Source: Chromatiaceae bacterium (GTDB lineage Bacteria; Pseudomonadota; Gammaproteobacteria; Chromatiales; Chromatiaceae). From it: a stretch of 64,000 nucleotides of DNA. The DNA lies in assembly GCA_016714645.1 (NCBI GenBank), contig JADKCI010000001.1:1116001-1180000 (forward strand), given 5' to 3'. This document shows, one piece after another, positions 1 through 7,810 of this stretch. The notes under the pieces were generated by a model, which saw only the letters and a program-made list of their open reading frames with translations, did no database searches and was not told the origin of the DNA. Position numbers and translations under genes: made by a program. Each line of letters opens with the position of its first letter. Position 1 is the first letter of the stretch.

Positions 1-964
1 TACCCAACTCACTTCCCCGATCTGGGTGCAGAACCAAGTAGGCCGCCAAGTCTTGCGTGTAGCGGCGGAAATCATCGCTGCCCGCGACATCCAGTCGAAG
101 GACGCTTGAGTTCCACTCTTCCGCCGACATGACCACAGACTTGTCTGCATTCAGGAGGTAGCCCTGGGAATCGACGCAATCCGCAATCCGCTTCTTCGTT
201 GCCGCAGCGTCGGCCGTATCACAGACGACGATGATATCGTCAACATAGCGAAAGTAGCCGGCCCCGTAGGCGGCGGACAGCTCACGATCAACATCTACAA
301 GGGCGAGATGCCCGAGAACATGGGCGGAAGCGGGGCCAATAGGCAGCCCGCCACCACCGGCCGCGAATAGTTGGTTGTAGAAATTCTCGACTGCATCGAT
401 AGGAAGACCTTCACGCTGACCCGGGGACTTGAGGCGTGCCTTCAGCTCGAACATGACGCGGTCATGCTGGATCGACGGATAGAACCCCTTCAGGTCAGTG
501 ACGACAGCGACGGACCCTGGCCGCCGAAGCGCCTCGGCGATGTCCATATTCCGGCGCTTGTAACCATCCGCGAAGAATTCGTAGCTGGACCCGGACCACT
601 CCGATTTTGGCCACAGGTAGCTGTATACCCGCGCAGGTGCCGCGAAACTAGGCATTGAAGCCAGCTGGGCCAAGACTAGCGCCTCCGCGAAAGCAGTGAA
701 CGGGCTCGGGGCTAGGCAGCTCCTGTACTCGGGCACGTCCTGCCCGGCGGCCTGACCGATCGCCTTGAAGTAGTCAAAGTGCCTGAAGCGCCAGCGGTCG
801 CCAGCCGACAAGCGCCGCTCGACTGCGCGCCTCAGGTATGAGTTCTCTACGGAGGGTAATTGCTTCGCGATGAGTCGCAGCCCCACGTAAGTTGGGAAGT
901 AACTTTGCCTGGTGGCGTTCAACGCCCGAATCAGAAGCGTCTGGTCCGTTCCAAACATGGTCAT
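1..964 (-). CDS. Reverse transcriptase (RNA-directed DNA polymerase), partial at window edge
   Basis: About 321 residues are visible; the C-terminus lies beyond base 1. RT landmarks read in order: TDLKGFYPSI (first catalytic Asp, D157), GLPIGPASAHVLGHLAL (a finger/palm motif of the 'GxPxG' type seen in bacterial 'unknown-group' and abortive-infection RTs), and YFRYVDDIIVV with the catalytic pair D242-D243. About 150 residues precede the palm, which is longer than the N-terminus of a retron RT. I see no maturase or endonuclease domain so far. The ATG at 964 overlaps the TGA of the methyltransferase-like gene (ATGA), so the two are probably translationally coupled. Base composition is less GC-rich than the host genes further right, suggesting transfer. 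Being an RT is certain; an antiphage or DRT-like role is inference, and the subfamily cannot be set without the rest of the gene. Confidence 0.9.
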   Translation of the reverse strand, partial: MTMFGTDQTLLIRALNATRQSYFPTYVGLRLIAKQLPSVENSYLRRAVERRLSAGDRWRFRHFDYFKAIGQAAGQDVPEYRSCLAPSPFTAFAEALVLAQLASMPSFAAPARVYSYLWPKSEWSGSSYEFFADGYKRRNMDIAEALRRPGSVAVVTDLKGFYPSIQHDRVMFELKARLKSPGQREGLPIDAVENFYNQLFAAGGGGLPIGPASAHVLGHLALVDVDRELSAAYGAGYFRYVDDIIVVCDTADAAATKKRIADCVDSQGYLLNADKSVVMSAEEWNSSVLRLDVAGSDDFRRYTQDLAAYLVLHPDRGSELG

Positions 965-1932
965 CGATTCCGGAACGCGAGGACGATGACCCGACTGAGC
1001 GGAGCCTTTCCGTTGTGTGGGTCCTTCCAATTGAAGGAACGGGTAGCTGGATCCTCCAGCATCGGCACATCCACAGTGAGCGAAAACGACTCGCCCTTGG
1101 ACAAAAACTTGTGCTGAATCTTTGTAAGGGTCAAGCGAATCACATCGGCAAGCGTCGTGAACCATGACTTCCCAATGTATGGCTCAACCCACAGCCACGA
1201 ACTGCTTCTCCTGCTGTGACTTAGCATGGCGGCGGCGTGTTTGAGCGAGTCGATGATTGGCTCTACGCCTTCTTTCTTGGCGCCCGAGATGGCAGAGATG
1301 ACACACAGGAACCGGCTCACGCTTCGCGCCCGCGCGTCCGTGAAGAAGCCGTCAAGAGTCTCGCTGAAGTCACCCAGAACAGTCAGATCGCAATGGCACA
1401 AGTTGAGCTCAACATTGATCCCGGCGCTAGCCAGCCAAGGAGATAACTTGTCCAGTAGGGCGATAAAGTGATTCAGCGCTGCTGGCGAAAAGTCGACTGC
1501 CGAGACGCTGACGTTCAGTGGAAGCTGCGGGATCAAACCCTTGCAGCGCAATTCGCAGATAAGCGACAGCATGCTCATGGTGCCAGCGCCGTTCCCGGCG
1601 GCAAGGTCAATGACGTGGATGCGCCCCTCAGCAAGCTGGTCGAGTACCGCATCGCGAACGTCAGCCTGTTCGTCCTTGGGGTCCGAGCAGGCGTATTGCA
1701 TGCGGGCAGCCGAGTTCAGGAACCGGTTCACCACGTGATCGCACGCTTCCTCGTCGGAAGCACCGCCGATCACGCCGCCGGAACCGGCAGGGTCGTATTG
1801 GCCCCACCAGCCGTTGTCGATCAAGTATTCGCGGTGCGCGTCGGCAAGGGGCTTGGGCAGATGCAAGACTCCGTCTTTCCAAAGGGAAGGCGAGAGGAGC
1901 TTTCCGGAGAATGCGTGCAGCAGCGGAGACAT
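961..1932 (-). CDS. Class I SAM-dependent methyltransferase-like protein linked to the reverse transcriptase
   Basis: 323 residues. A Rossmann glycine-rich loop reads HVIDLAAGNGAGTMSML (D109 to G117), followed by an acidic residue after strand 2 in VDFSP (D147), the pattern of a SAM-binding class I fold. The N-terminal 100 residues are helical and not recognised (for example NGWWGQYD and FLNSAARMQYACSD). The C-terminus ends in a strand-like RVIVLAFRNR, as is common for this fold. The ATG directly follows a TAG and has no good Shine-Dalgarno, so translation may be coupled to an upstream reading frame or start elsewhere. It overlaps the downstream RT by 4 bp, implying one transcript. The substrate is unknown (DNA, RNA, protein or small molecule), and the fold could also serve as a nucleotide-binding sensor without methyl transfer. 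Confidence 0.65.
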   Translation of the reverse strand: MSPLLHAFSGKLLSPSLWKDGVLHLPKPLADAHREYLIDNGWWGQYDPAGSGGVIGGASDEEACDHVVNRFLNSAARMQYACSDPKDEQADVRDAVLDQLAEGRIHVIDLAAGNGAGTMSMLSLICELRCKGLIPQLPLNVSVSAVDFSPAALNHFIALLDKLSPWLASAGINVELNLCHCDLTVLGDFSETLDGFFTDARARSVSRFLCVISAISGAKKEGVEPIIDSLKHAAAMLSHSRRSSSWLWVEPYIGKSWFTTLADVIRLTLTKIQHKFLSKGESFSLTVDVPMLEDPATRSFNWKDPHNGKAPLSRVIVLAFRNR

Positions 1933-2208
1933 CTACGCAGCAGTGAGTCTTGTGACTTCAGCGCCTGCACCACGCCCCTCGTAGGCCATCAGGATCATCG
2001 GCTGCGCTGCGTAAGAGGGACAGGGCGGTTGCATCAAGCTTTCCGAATATTCGACGATTCTAATGGATGCCTTGTGGGCCCACAGTTCGGTGGCTGGAAC
2101 ATTAATGCCTCCAGGCAGTGCTCGTCCCCGCCGGCTTTCAGGCGTTTGTTCTAAGGGGAAAGGGGGAATATCCCTTTTCGTTTCACAGGCCTTGAAGCAG
2201 CAATGCAT
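1933..2208 (-). CDS. Possible small leader ORF upstream of the methyltransferase-like gene (doubtful)
   Basis: An open frame of 91 codons ends in TAG immediately before the ATG of the methyltransferase-like gene. The protein is Pro/Arg-rich at its N-terminus and matches nothing I know. It could be a short leader or regulatory peptide of the RT operon, an N-terminal part of the operon in which the apparent TAG matters, or non-coding 5' sequence. Its position is the only positive argument. If the RT system carries a structured RNA, this stretch is a natural place to look. Confidence 0.2.
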   Translation of the reverse strand: MHCCFKACETKRDIPPFPLEQTPESRRGRALPGGINVPATELWAHKASIRIVEYSESLMQPPCPSYAAQPMILMAYEGRGAGAEVTRLTAA

Positions 2209-2243
2209 GGATGCCTTGCTTCGATTCCTATGTCCGAGTCTCC

Positions 2244-2573
2244 CTACGCCGCCAATTCCCGCAATACCTCGGGATGCCGCTCGGCGACACGCAGCAGGGT
2301 CTTAGCAGCACCGGTCGGCTCTCGGCGGCCTTGCTCCCAGTCCTGTAAGGTCCGCGGCGACACCCCCAGGAGGGCGGCGAACCGGGCCTGGGACAAGCGC
2401 GCCATGATCCGCACCCGGGCCACTGGGGATTCCACGGCCTGGCCTTGGCGCGTGACTAGGGTGACGCGACCCACCCGGCCGGCCTGCATGTCGGCAGCGG
2501 CTTCGAGCAACTCGGCATTCAGGTCTCGCCCGGCATCCCGGGCCAATAGTTCAGATTCAGTCAATTTCGGCAT
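2244..2573 (-). CDS. XRE-family antitoxin (HigA/NadS-like)
   Basis: 109 residues. A canonical helix-turn-helix lies in the C-terminal half: LSQARFAALLGVSPRTLQDW followed by EQGRREPTGAAKTLLRV, typical of HigA/NadS antitoxins that bind both their toxin and their own promoter. It is the second gene of a minus-strand pair and overlaps the toxin gene by 17 bp. Toxin-before-antitoxin order is the rule for higBA-type loci. It should repress the pair at the palindrome upstream of the toxin. Confidence 0.85.
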   Translation of the reverse strand: MPKLTESELLARDAGRDLNAELLEAAADMQAGRVGRVTLVTRQGQAVESPVARVRIMARLSQARFAALLGVSPRTLQDWEQGRREPTGAAKTLLRVAERHPEVLRELAA

Positions 2574-2880
2574 GGTCGGCCAACTCCCGCAGGGCGTTCA
2601 GGGTCGCCACGGCGATGTTCTCCCGGGCGCTCTTGGTGTACACCGTCAACAGCCAGATCCGGCCCCGGACGTCCTGGACGTAATAGAGGACACGTAGCCC
2701 GCCGCGCTTGCCCATCCCGGGGCGCGTCCAGCGCAGCTTGCGCACGCCACGGGTCCCAGGCACCAAGTCGCCAGCCTCCGGGTTGACTGCCAGGGTCCGC
2801 TGCAAAGCGGCCAGGTCGGCATCGTCCAGGCAGTCCGCCGCATACCGGGTGAACACTGGCAGTTCGATGAAGGTATACAC
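2557..2880 (-). CDS. RelE/HigB-like type II toxin
   Basis: 107 residues of the RelE/ParE fold. The signature region is VRKLRWTRPGMGKRGGLRVL, followed by YYVQDVRGRIWLLTVYTKSA, matching the Arg-rich strand and 'LLTVY.K' core of HigB-like mRNA interferases that form pairs with NadS-type antitoxins. These toxins cleave mRNA in the ribosomal A site. It is the first gene of the operon and starts 10 bp downstream of a 17-bp palindrome. RelE-fold membership is well supported; the exact target is not visible. Confidence 0.85.
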   Translation of the reverse strand: MYTFIELPVFTRYAADCLDDADLAALQRTLAVNPEAGDLVPGTRGVRKLRWTRPGMGKRGGLRVLYYVQDVRGRIWLLTVYTKSARENIAVATLNALRELADHAEID

Positions 2881-2890
2881 CGCCCGGATG

Positions 2891-2907
2891 ATACGGCATT
2901 GCCGTAT
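2891..2907. promoter_or_regulatory. Palindromic operator of the toxin-antitoxin operon
   Basis: ATACGGCA-T-TGCCGTAT is a perfect 8-bp inverted repeat with a 1-nt centre, 10 bp upstream of the toxin start. Palindromes of this kind are the usual autoregulatory targets of XRE antitoxins. The symmetry is seen directly; the function is inferred. Confidence 0.65.
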
Positions 2908-3034
2908 GACAAAACAGGGGACAGACCCCGAATTTTTTTAATGGGAAGCCGTTGTCTGTCCTGAATGATACGGGCAGAGTCAGTCTTCACAATCATACGC
3001 AACAGGGGCCAGGGCGGGACAATCGGGGTTGGAA

Positions 3035-4201
3035 TCATTCATCCACCGCAAGGATACGCAGCAGCGCCCCCTCGTCCTCGTCCGTCAGCACATACAGATA
3101 CCCATCGGGCCCCTGGCGCACATCCCGCACCCGCCGACCGATGGTCAGCTTTTCCTCGGTGACCACCCGGGTGCCGTCCAGCACCAGGCGGCGGATCTGC
3201 TGGAACTTGAGCGCGCCGCTGAACAGGTTGCCTTTCCACCGCGGATAGACGTCACCGGTGTAAAAGGTCAGGCCGCTCGGGGCATTCGACGGCGTCCAGA
3301 CCAGCTTGGGCTCGGCGATGCCCGGGCGGCTCGTCTCGCTGGAGATCCGCGGCCCCCAGTACTCGTTGCTGTAGGTCACCTCCGGCCAGCCGTAGTTGTT
3401 GCCGCCCTCGATGACGTTGAGTTCGTCGCCGCCCCGGGCTCCGTGCTCGTTGGCCCAGATGCGCCCGCTTACCGGGTCGCGGGTCAGACCCTGGATGTTG
3501 CGATGACCCAGGGTCCAGATCTCGGGTCGGGCGCCGGGGCGGCCCGCGAAGGGGTTGCCCGGGTGGGGCGTGCCGTCGTCGTTCAACCGCAGGATCTTGC
3601 CGAAATGGGTCCCCGGGTTCTGGGCCTGGTTACGGATGAAGTCCCCCTTGAAGCTGATCGGCGGATTACCACCGTCACCGATACTGATCAGCAGGCTCTT
3701 ATCCGGCAGCCAGACCAGCCGCGAGCCGAAATGCTGGCCGTCGGACTTGGGGTCGGCGTTCTCAAAGATGATCCGCGTGTCCCGTAGGGCCTCACCGTCC
3801 AGGCGCCCCCGGGCCAGGGCCGTGCGGTTGGCGTCGGGGCTGCCGATGGCCAGCGTCAGGTAGACCAGCCCGTTATCGGCGAAGTCCGGATGCATGGAGA
3901 CATCGAGCAGGCCACCCTGGCCCGTGGCGAGCAGCGGCGGCAGGCCGGAGATGGGTGTCGGGACGAGCTTACCGTCGCGGAGCCGACGCAGGCGCCCATC
4001 ACGCTCGGTGACCAGGGCCGAGCCGTCCGGCAGCCAGGCGATGGACCAGGGGTGACTCAGGCCGCCGGTGACGACCTCGGTACGCCAGCCCTTGGCCTCG
4101 GGGACATCCCCGCTGATCGGCACCGGCCCCGTCTGGGCCTCACAAGCGGCCGTCATCCAACAAATCAGTCCAAGGGCGATGAGGCGTGCAGGTCGGTTCA
4201 T
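3035..4201 (-). CDS. PQQ-dependent sugar (aldose) dehydrogenase family lipoprotein
   Basis: 388 residues. The N-terminus is a lipoprotein signal peptide ending in a lipobox-like TAAC, with the lipidated Cys at about residue 20. The body is the six-bladed propeller of the soluble glucose/sorbosone dehydrogenase (Asd/YliI) family: GGLSHPWSIAWLPDGSALVT, GGLLDVSMHPDFADNGLVYL, LGHRNIQGLTRDP, WANEHGARGGDELNVIEGGN and YGWPEVTYS are the usual conserved segments. Members oxidise aldose sugars in the periplasm using PQQ and pass electrons to the respiratory chain. It stands alone, with no PQQ synthesis genes in view. Family assignment is firm; the substrate is not. Confidence 0.9.
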   Translation of the reverse strand: MNRPARLIALGLICWMTAACEAQTGPVPISGDVPEAKGWRTEVVTGGLSHPWSIAWLPDGSALVTERDGRLRRLRDGKLVPTPISGLPPLLATGQGGLLDVSMHPDFADNGLVYLTLAIGSPDANRTALARGRLDGEALRDTRIIFENADPKSDGQHFGSRLVWLPDKSLLISIGDGGNPPISFKGDFIRNQAQNPGTHFGKILRLNDDGTPHPGNPFAGRPGARPEIWTLGHRNIQGLTRDPVSGRIWANEHGARGGDELNVIEGGNNYGWPEVTYSNEYWGPRISSETSRPGIAEPKLVWTPSNAPSGLTFYTGDVYPRWKGNLFSGALKFQQIRRLVLDGTRVVTEEKLTIGRRVRDVRQGPDGYLYVLTDEDEGALLRILAVDE

Positions 4202-4241
4202 CGTGGGGTTCTCGGTAAGCCGTCGATCCGGTGGGGTACCA

Positions 4242-4709
4242 TCAGACGAGGATCAAGAGTGAGGCGGGACCGCCAGGCTCAGGTCCAGCTATGATTATAT
4301 AGCCTGCTACCCGGATCGACCTGAGCCCAGGGTCTGACCCTGCTTCCCGAGACCCGATGATGGCCGCCAAAGGCCTGGCCGCCGACGCCCCAGCCGCAGC
4401 GACTGACTTATCGTCCCGCGCCACCGTCGGGTGCGATGGGCCCAGCTCCCGCGCCGAGGCTTGCCAATACGCCCAGTCCACTGCATGGACCCAGGCCACC
4501 CCGGCCAGCTCCAGCCATATCCGTATCGCAAGGGCTGCCTGGCGCACCTGCCAGCCCGTTACCTCCGGCTTGCGCCCGATCGCCGCCAGATAGGCATCGA
4601 TTTCGGCGGGGGACTGGTCCACCAGTTGGCGCCCCGGATGGGCCGCGACGCATGCCTCGGCCCGGATCACGAGCCAGCGGCCGAAGGGTGGCTTAACGCC
4701 TGATTCCAT
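4242..4709 (-). pseudogene. Truncated integrase-like gene (probable integron integrase N-terminal fragment)
   Basis: From an ATG at 4709 the frame reads KPPFGRWLVIRAEACVAAHP, then WQVRQAALAIRIWLELAGV and GPSHPTVARD, which resembles the N-terminal SAM-like core-binding region of tyrosine recombinases of the integron type. After about 105 residues the similarity stops and the rest is low-complexity Ala/Gly. No catalytic R..H-x-x-R..Y domain follows, so the gene is truncated. It is divergent from a run of plus-strand cassette-like genes separated by attC-like sites, exactly where intI sits in an integron. The integron assignment leans on this context; on sequence alone I am moderately sure. Confidence 0.5.
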
Positions 4710-4881
4710 GATTTTTTCGGCGTACCGAGCCGGGAAGGGGCGGCCCTTTTCCTCATGGGTTGACGGGGTGTCGGGCAGGGCGTATTTTCGAGCGCGCTGG
4801 ACATGGGTCCGGGCGGAGGCCGCTCCGGGGGCCCACGGATACAGTGACAGTTTAGAGACTAGACAGATCTGTAAAGTAATA

Positions 4882-4888
4882 GTTGAGC
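4882..4888 (+). other. attI/attC-type recombination junction (GTTRRRY)
   Basis: GTTGAGC fits the 7-bp core site GTTRRRY, where cassettes join attI. It lies 15 bp before the first cassette gene and about 170 bp from the start of the integrase fragment, a sensible position for attI. A 7-bp match alone is weak; the layout carries the call. Confidence 0.4.
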
Positions 4889-4903
4889 ATGAGAGGACAA
4901 GAT

Positions 4904-5776
4904 ATGGAGCTACCAAAGTTTAACGAGACCTTCATGCCGATTCTGCAGACCCTTAGCAACGGAGAGGTCGTTCATCATCGCAAACTCATCAAGCTAGTTC
5001 AGGAACAGTACTACTCGGACTTGCCCGAAGACTTGCTGAAACAGAAGACAAAGAGCGGTGAAGTACTGATTGAAAATCGAATTGCATGGGGAAAGTCTTA
5101 TCTCAAGAAGGGCGGGCTCGTTCATTTCCCGAAGCGCGGCATGGTTCAGATCACGGAAGCGGGAAAGAAAGCCTGCGATCAGGGAGTTACTCTTCGCGAT
5201 ATGGAATCGAACCTGATGGATTTCTACGCCGAAGAAAAAACAAAAAATTCGGACACATGTGTTGCTGCCGACCAATCTCCGCAAGATATGATAGATGCCG
5301 GGTTTTCTGAGATTGAGGCACAAACGAAATCTGAACTACTAAATAGGTTGCGGGAAATCGATCCGTTCTATTTTGAGAAGGTTATTCTCATTCTGTTGAA
5401 GAAGATGGGGTATGGAGATTTTACCGAGACATCCAAGTCTGGAGATGCCGGAATCGACGGAATAATCAACGAAGACAAGCTGGGTTTGGAGAAGATATAC
5501 ATACAGGCGAAGCGTTACACCGACAACAAGGTGCGAGAAACTGATATTCGTAACTTTATCGGCGCTATGAGCGGAGACACCACAAAAGGCGTATTTGTCA
5601 CAACCAGCGGCTTTGATGAAAAGGCATCAAAGAAGGCACGCGAAGCGCATCATACGATCATTCTTGTGGATGGAGAACGTCTGGTTGACCTGATGTATCA
5701 ATTCAATGTCGGGGTACAGGTCCGCAATCAATATGAAGTCAAACAAATCGATTCAGACTTTTTCGATGCCTCATAA
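4904..5776 (+). CDS. Mrr-like restriction endonuclease (cassette gene)
   Basis: 290 residues from the ATG at 4904, chosen because GAGAGGA ends 6 bp upstream; a longer in-frame start lacks a ribosome site. The N-terminus (about 1-90) matches the Mrr_N winged-helix region (LIENRIAWGKSYLKKGGLVH, then RGMVQITEAGKKA). The C-terminal half carries the Mrr catalytic domain of the PD-(D/E)xK fold: FEKVILILLKKMGYGDF, GDAGIDGIINEDKLGL and IYIQAKRY supply the D...QxK core, followed by FIGAMSGDTTKGVFVTTSGF. Mrr proteins are type IV enzymes that cut modified DNA. It is the first gene of the cassette array, is much less GC-rich than the host, and ends just before an attC-like site. Confidence 0.85.
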   Translation: MELPKFNETFMPILQTLSNGEVVHHRKLIKLVQEQYYSDLPEDLLKQKTKSGEVLIENRIAWGKSYLKKGGLVHFPKRGMVQITEAGKKACDQGVTLRDMESNLMDFYAEEKTKNSDTCVAADQSPQDMIDAGFSEIEAQTKSELLNRLREIDPFYFEKVILILLKKMGYGDFTETSKSGDAGIDGIINEDKLGLEKIYIQAKRYTDNKVRETDIRNFIGAMSGDTTKGVFVTTSGFDEKASKKAREAHHTIILVDGERLVDLMYQFNVGVQVRNQYEVKQIDSDFFDAS

Positions 5777-5802
5777 ACCGCAGATGCAAGAAAAAGCCGA
5801 TT

Positions 5803-5912
5803 GCCTAACCCATCGCTCAAGCGGACACGTACCGGCATATCGTTCCAGGCCCTCATTTCATTCTGGGCCTTCCACGTCCTGCCGGCGTGTGCCGCTTAGC
5901 TCAAACGTTATC
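5803..5912 (+). other. attC-like site, interrupted by a group II intron
   Basis: Starts with GCCTAAC (5803-5809), then GCTCAAGCGGACACG and, after a loop, GCGTGTGCCGCTTAGCTCA and CAAACGTTA. The outer arms pair (GCGGACAC with GTGTGCCGC) and flank a variable loop, the classical attC layout. The terminal R' core (GTT at 5907) is cut into by the intron that begins near 5913. Confidence 0.65.
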
Positions 5913-7225
5913 GTGCCGAGCGACGCTCGGTGTCTCTTGCCGGGTGAGAGTCCCGGTCGGGTAAGGGTGGGCCGCCCACCCGTATCGCGGGTTGGTCCCT
6001 TGGCGGAGCGAGGCAACCCACGTACAGGATGGGGTAAGCGTACACAGACAATCCTGTAGGCCGTAGGGGCAATCGCTTTCCCTGATGTGCGGGTACCACT
6101 TCGAAATTCAGCTTATTGCGGACACCGACCTTTTTAACGTCCGGGAAGGCAACACGAAGCACCCACTATGGCTTGGGTGTGGCGGTACCCCGGAGCCCTC
6201 AGGCCGTGGCAGACAGGAAGAGAGACCCGGGAGAACTCGGGAAGCCCCCCAAATCTCCTGGACGAGGTGAGACGATGAAACCGACCGGGCTGGGACACGT
6301 ACGGGTGAAGAGCCCTGACACGGCGTGCGCTCGGGTGGATGCGTCGAGCATTGAGGGTCCAGGAAGGCCGGCGACGGCCGTATGCCAAGGAGGTGTCTTA
6401 TCGGGCATCGTAGTCGGCGGTTCGGAAAGCCAGCCACAGGGCGAAGGACACGACGGGAGTATGCAGCCCGCACAGGAAACGCGTGCCGGACAGGTAGGGT
6501 CGGATTGTTCTGGACCTCTGGTTCGAATGTGGGGTCAGGCCCAGCTGCCGCCGGCAGGCGCTGCTGTGCCGGTACGCCGACGATTTCTTCTGCGCCTTCC
6601 GCTTTCCTGACGATGCCGAGCGGTTCTTCAAAGTACTGCCTCAACGGTTGGCCAAGTTCAGTCTTGAGGTGGCGCCTGAGAAAACGCAGGTCTTGCGTTT
6701 CATCCGCTTTAATCCGAGCATGACGCGGTGGGTCATCTTCATCGGTTTCGAGTGGATTTGGTTTCCGGACCGGGAAGGTACCCCGCGGGTCAAACGCCGC
6801 ACCGCCCGCAAGAAACCCCGTGGTGCGGTGCAGCGTCTTAAGGACTGGATCAAGGGCCACCGGCGCCTGCCGGGCAGGGACTTCATCAAGGGACTCAATC
6901 GCCGACGGGACGGGCACTACAACCACTACGGTCTACGGGGGCAACTCGCGGGACTTGTGGCGCTTCTTCCAGACGGCGACGGAGTAGGCGTTCAAATGGC
7001 TGAATCGGCGCGGCGGCAAGCGCAAGCGCTTTACCTGGCAGGTGTTCAACCGCGCCTTAGCGAAGCTCGGCATCGCGAAGCCCCGCATCACTGAGAAGCC
7101 AGCGACGCGGCGGGTGTTTGCATGAATCACTTGCTCGCGCGAAGGCGAGTACAACCGAAGAACCGGATGCGGGAAAACTGCACGTCCGGGACTGTGCCGG
7201 GGGCGCCGGGCAACCGACGTCCCTA
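5913..7225 (+). mobile_element. Degenerate group II intron, probably of the IIC-attC type
   Basis: The 5' end GTGCCGAGCGACGCTCGG and the following GCCGGGTGAGAGTCCCGG are characteristic of bacterial group II intron domain I. The 3' end shows a domain V-like hairpin at about 7159-7192 (GAACCGGATGCGGGAAAACT, then GCACGTCCGGGACTGT). Between them lie the ribozyme domains and a broken maturase gene. It sits at the 3' end of an attC, the known target of the IIC-attC subclass. Exact ends are uncertain by a few bases. Confidence 0.75.
6507..7125 (+). pseudogene. Remnant of group II intron-encoded reverse transcriptase/maturase
   Basis: The frame opens within the RT palm: LLCRYADDFFCAFRF carries the catalytic YADD, followed by RLAKFSLEVAPEKTQVLRF and the linker to the maturase domain (RDGHYNHYGLRG). 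RT motifs before YADD are missing, so the 5' part is deleted. Near 6938-6942 one extra G shifts the frame; in the restored frame the text continues GNSRDLWRFFQTATE, then a TAG at about 6988, then FKWLNRRGGKRKRFTWQVFN up to a TGA at 7125. The three lesions make it non-functional, so the intron could move only with help in trans. Confidence 0.85.
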
Positions 7226-7242
7226 GGGCTGAGTGGTAGAAG

Positions 7243-7695
7243 ATGACATTTGAACTTGAGTCTACACTTGTGGGTGTTGCCGGCGAGTATCTCGTCGCAG
7301 GAGAGTTGACGCTCCGAGGGTATATAGCATCTATTACTCTGCGCAACAGCAGAGGAATAGACATCATTGCAAGCAATTCGGACGGAACAAAATCAGCAAG
7401 CATCCAAGTGAAGACCAATAGTAAAGGCGAAAGCAAATGGATTCTCAATAAGAAATCAGAAACGTTCTTTTCAGATAATCACTACTATGTCTTGGCTTCC
7501 TTGGAAGCACTCGGTACACGACCGAAATTTTATATTGTCCCTAGCAAAATTGTCGCAGAATATATATCAAGAACCCACAGTGAATGGCTATTGGGCTACA
7601 AAAACGATGGTTCAGCAAGAAAAGATTCCAGTGTTCGCAATTTCAGAGATCCTGATAATTTGTATCTGGAAGCATGGCATTTAATCGACATCTAG
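7243..7695 (+). CDS. PD-(D/E)xK-like cassette protein (DUF4365-like)
   Basis: 150 residues. The N-terminal half has the nuclease-fold layout: GEYLVAGELTLRGYIA (Glu-bearing helix), GIDIIASNSDG (strand with catalytic-type Asp) and ASIQVKTNSKG (QxK strand). This E...D...QVK order is shared by DUF4365 and related Holliday-junction-resolvase-like proteins. The C-terminal half ends in a Trp/Tyr-rich segment (LEAWHLIDI). It is AT-rich, lies between the intron and the next attC, and is oriented like the other cassettes. The true role may be DNA cleavage in defence or only DNA/ligand binding. Confidence 0.6.
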   Translation: MTFELESTLVGVAGEYLVAGELTLRGYIASITLRNSRGIDIIASNSDGTKSASIQVKTNSKGESKWILNKKSETFFSDNHYYVLASLEALGTRPKFYIVPSKIVAEYISRTHSEWLLGYKNDGSARKDSSVRNFRDPDNLYLEAWHLIDI

Positions 7696-7696
7696 C

Positions 7697-7794
7697 CGTT
7701 AACAAGGCGCTCAAGCCGACCCCGCGCGTTCGGCGTCGTGCTGGTTCTCAATCGTGGTGCCGCGCGCGGGGTCGGCTCATCTTAGTCGTTATGC
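7697..7794 (+). other. attC-like site
   Basis: CGTTAAC at the left and GTTATGC at the right are core-site like. Inside, GCTCAAGCCGACCCCGCGCG pairs with CGCGCGGGGTCGGCTCA as a long imperfect hairpin around a variable loop. This is a textbook attC, 98 bp, between two plus-strand cassette genes. Confidence 0.75.
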
Positions 7795-7810
7795 CTTTCA
7801 GGAGCCACTG

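Noticed and set aside
1..964. RT as a group II intron maturase or a classical retron
   Set aside because: No intron domain V or maturase text is seen with it, the N-terminus is long, and the partner gene is a methyltransferase-like protein. The retron option is not fully closed because the 3' part is outside the window.
2917..2940. GGGGACAGACCCCG followed by seven T as an intrinsic terminator
   Set aside because: Only a 4-bp stem and no plus-strand gene upstream; more likely part of a dispersed repeat.
4807..4903. Longer starts for the Mrr-like gene
   Set aside because: They would overlap the presumed attI junction and lack a ribosome site; the ATG at 4904 has GAGAGGA at good spacing.
6108..6926. 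272-codon minus-strand frame over the intron
   Set aside because: Antisense to intron RNA domains and to the maturase remnant; Pro/Arg/Ser-rich with no motif.
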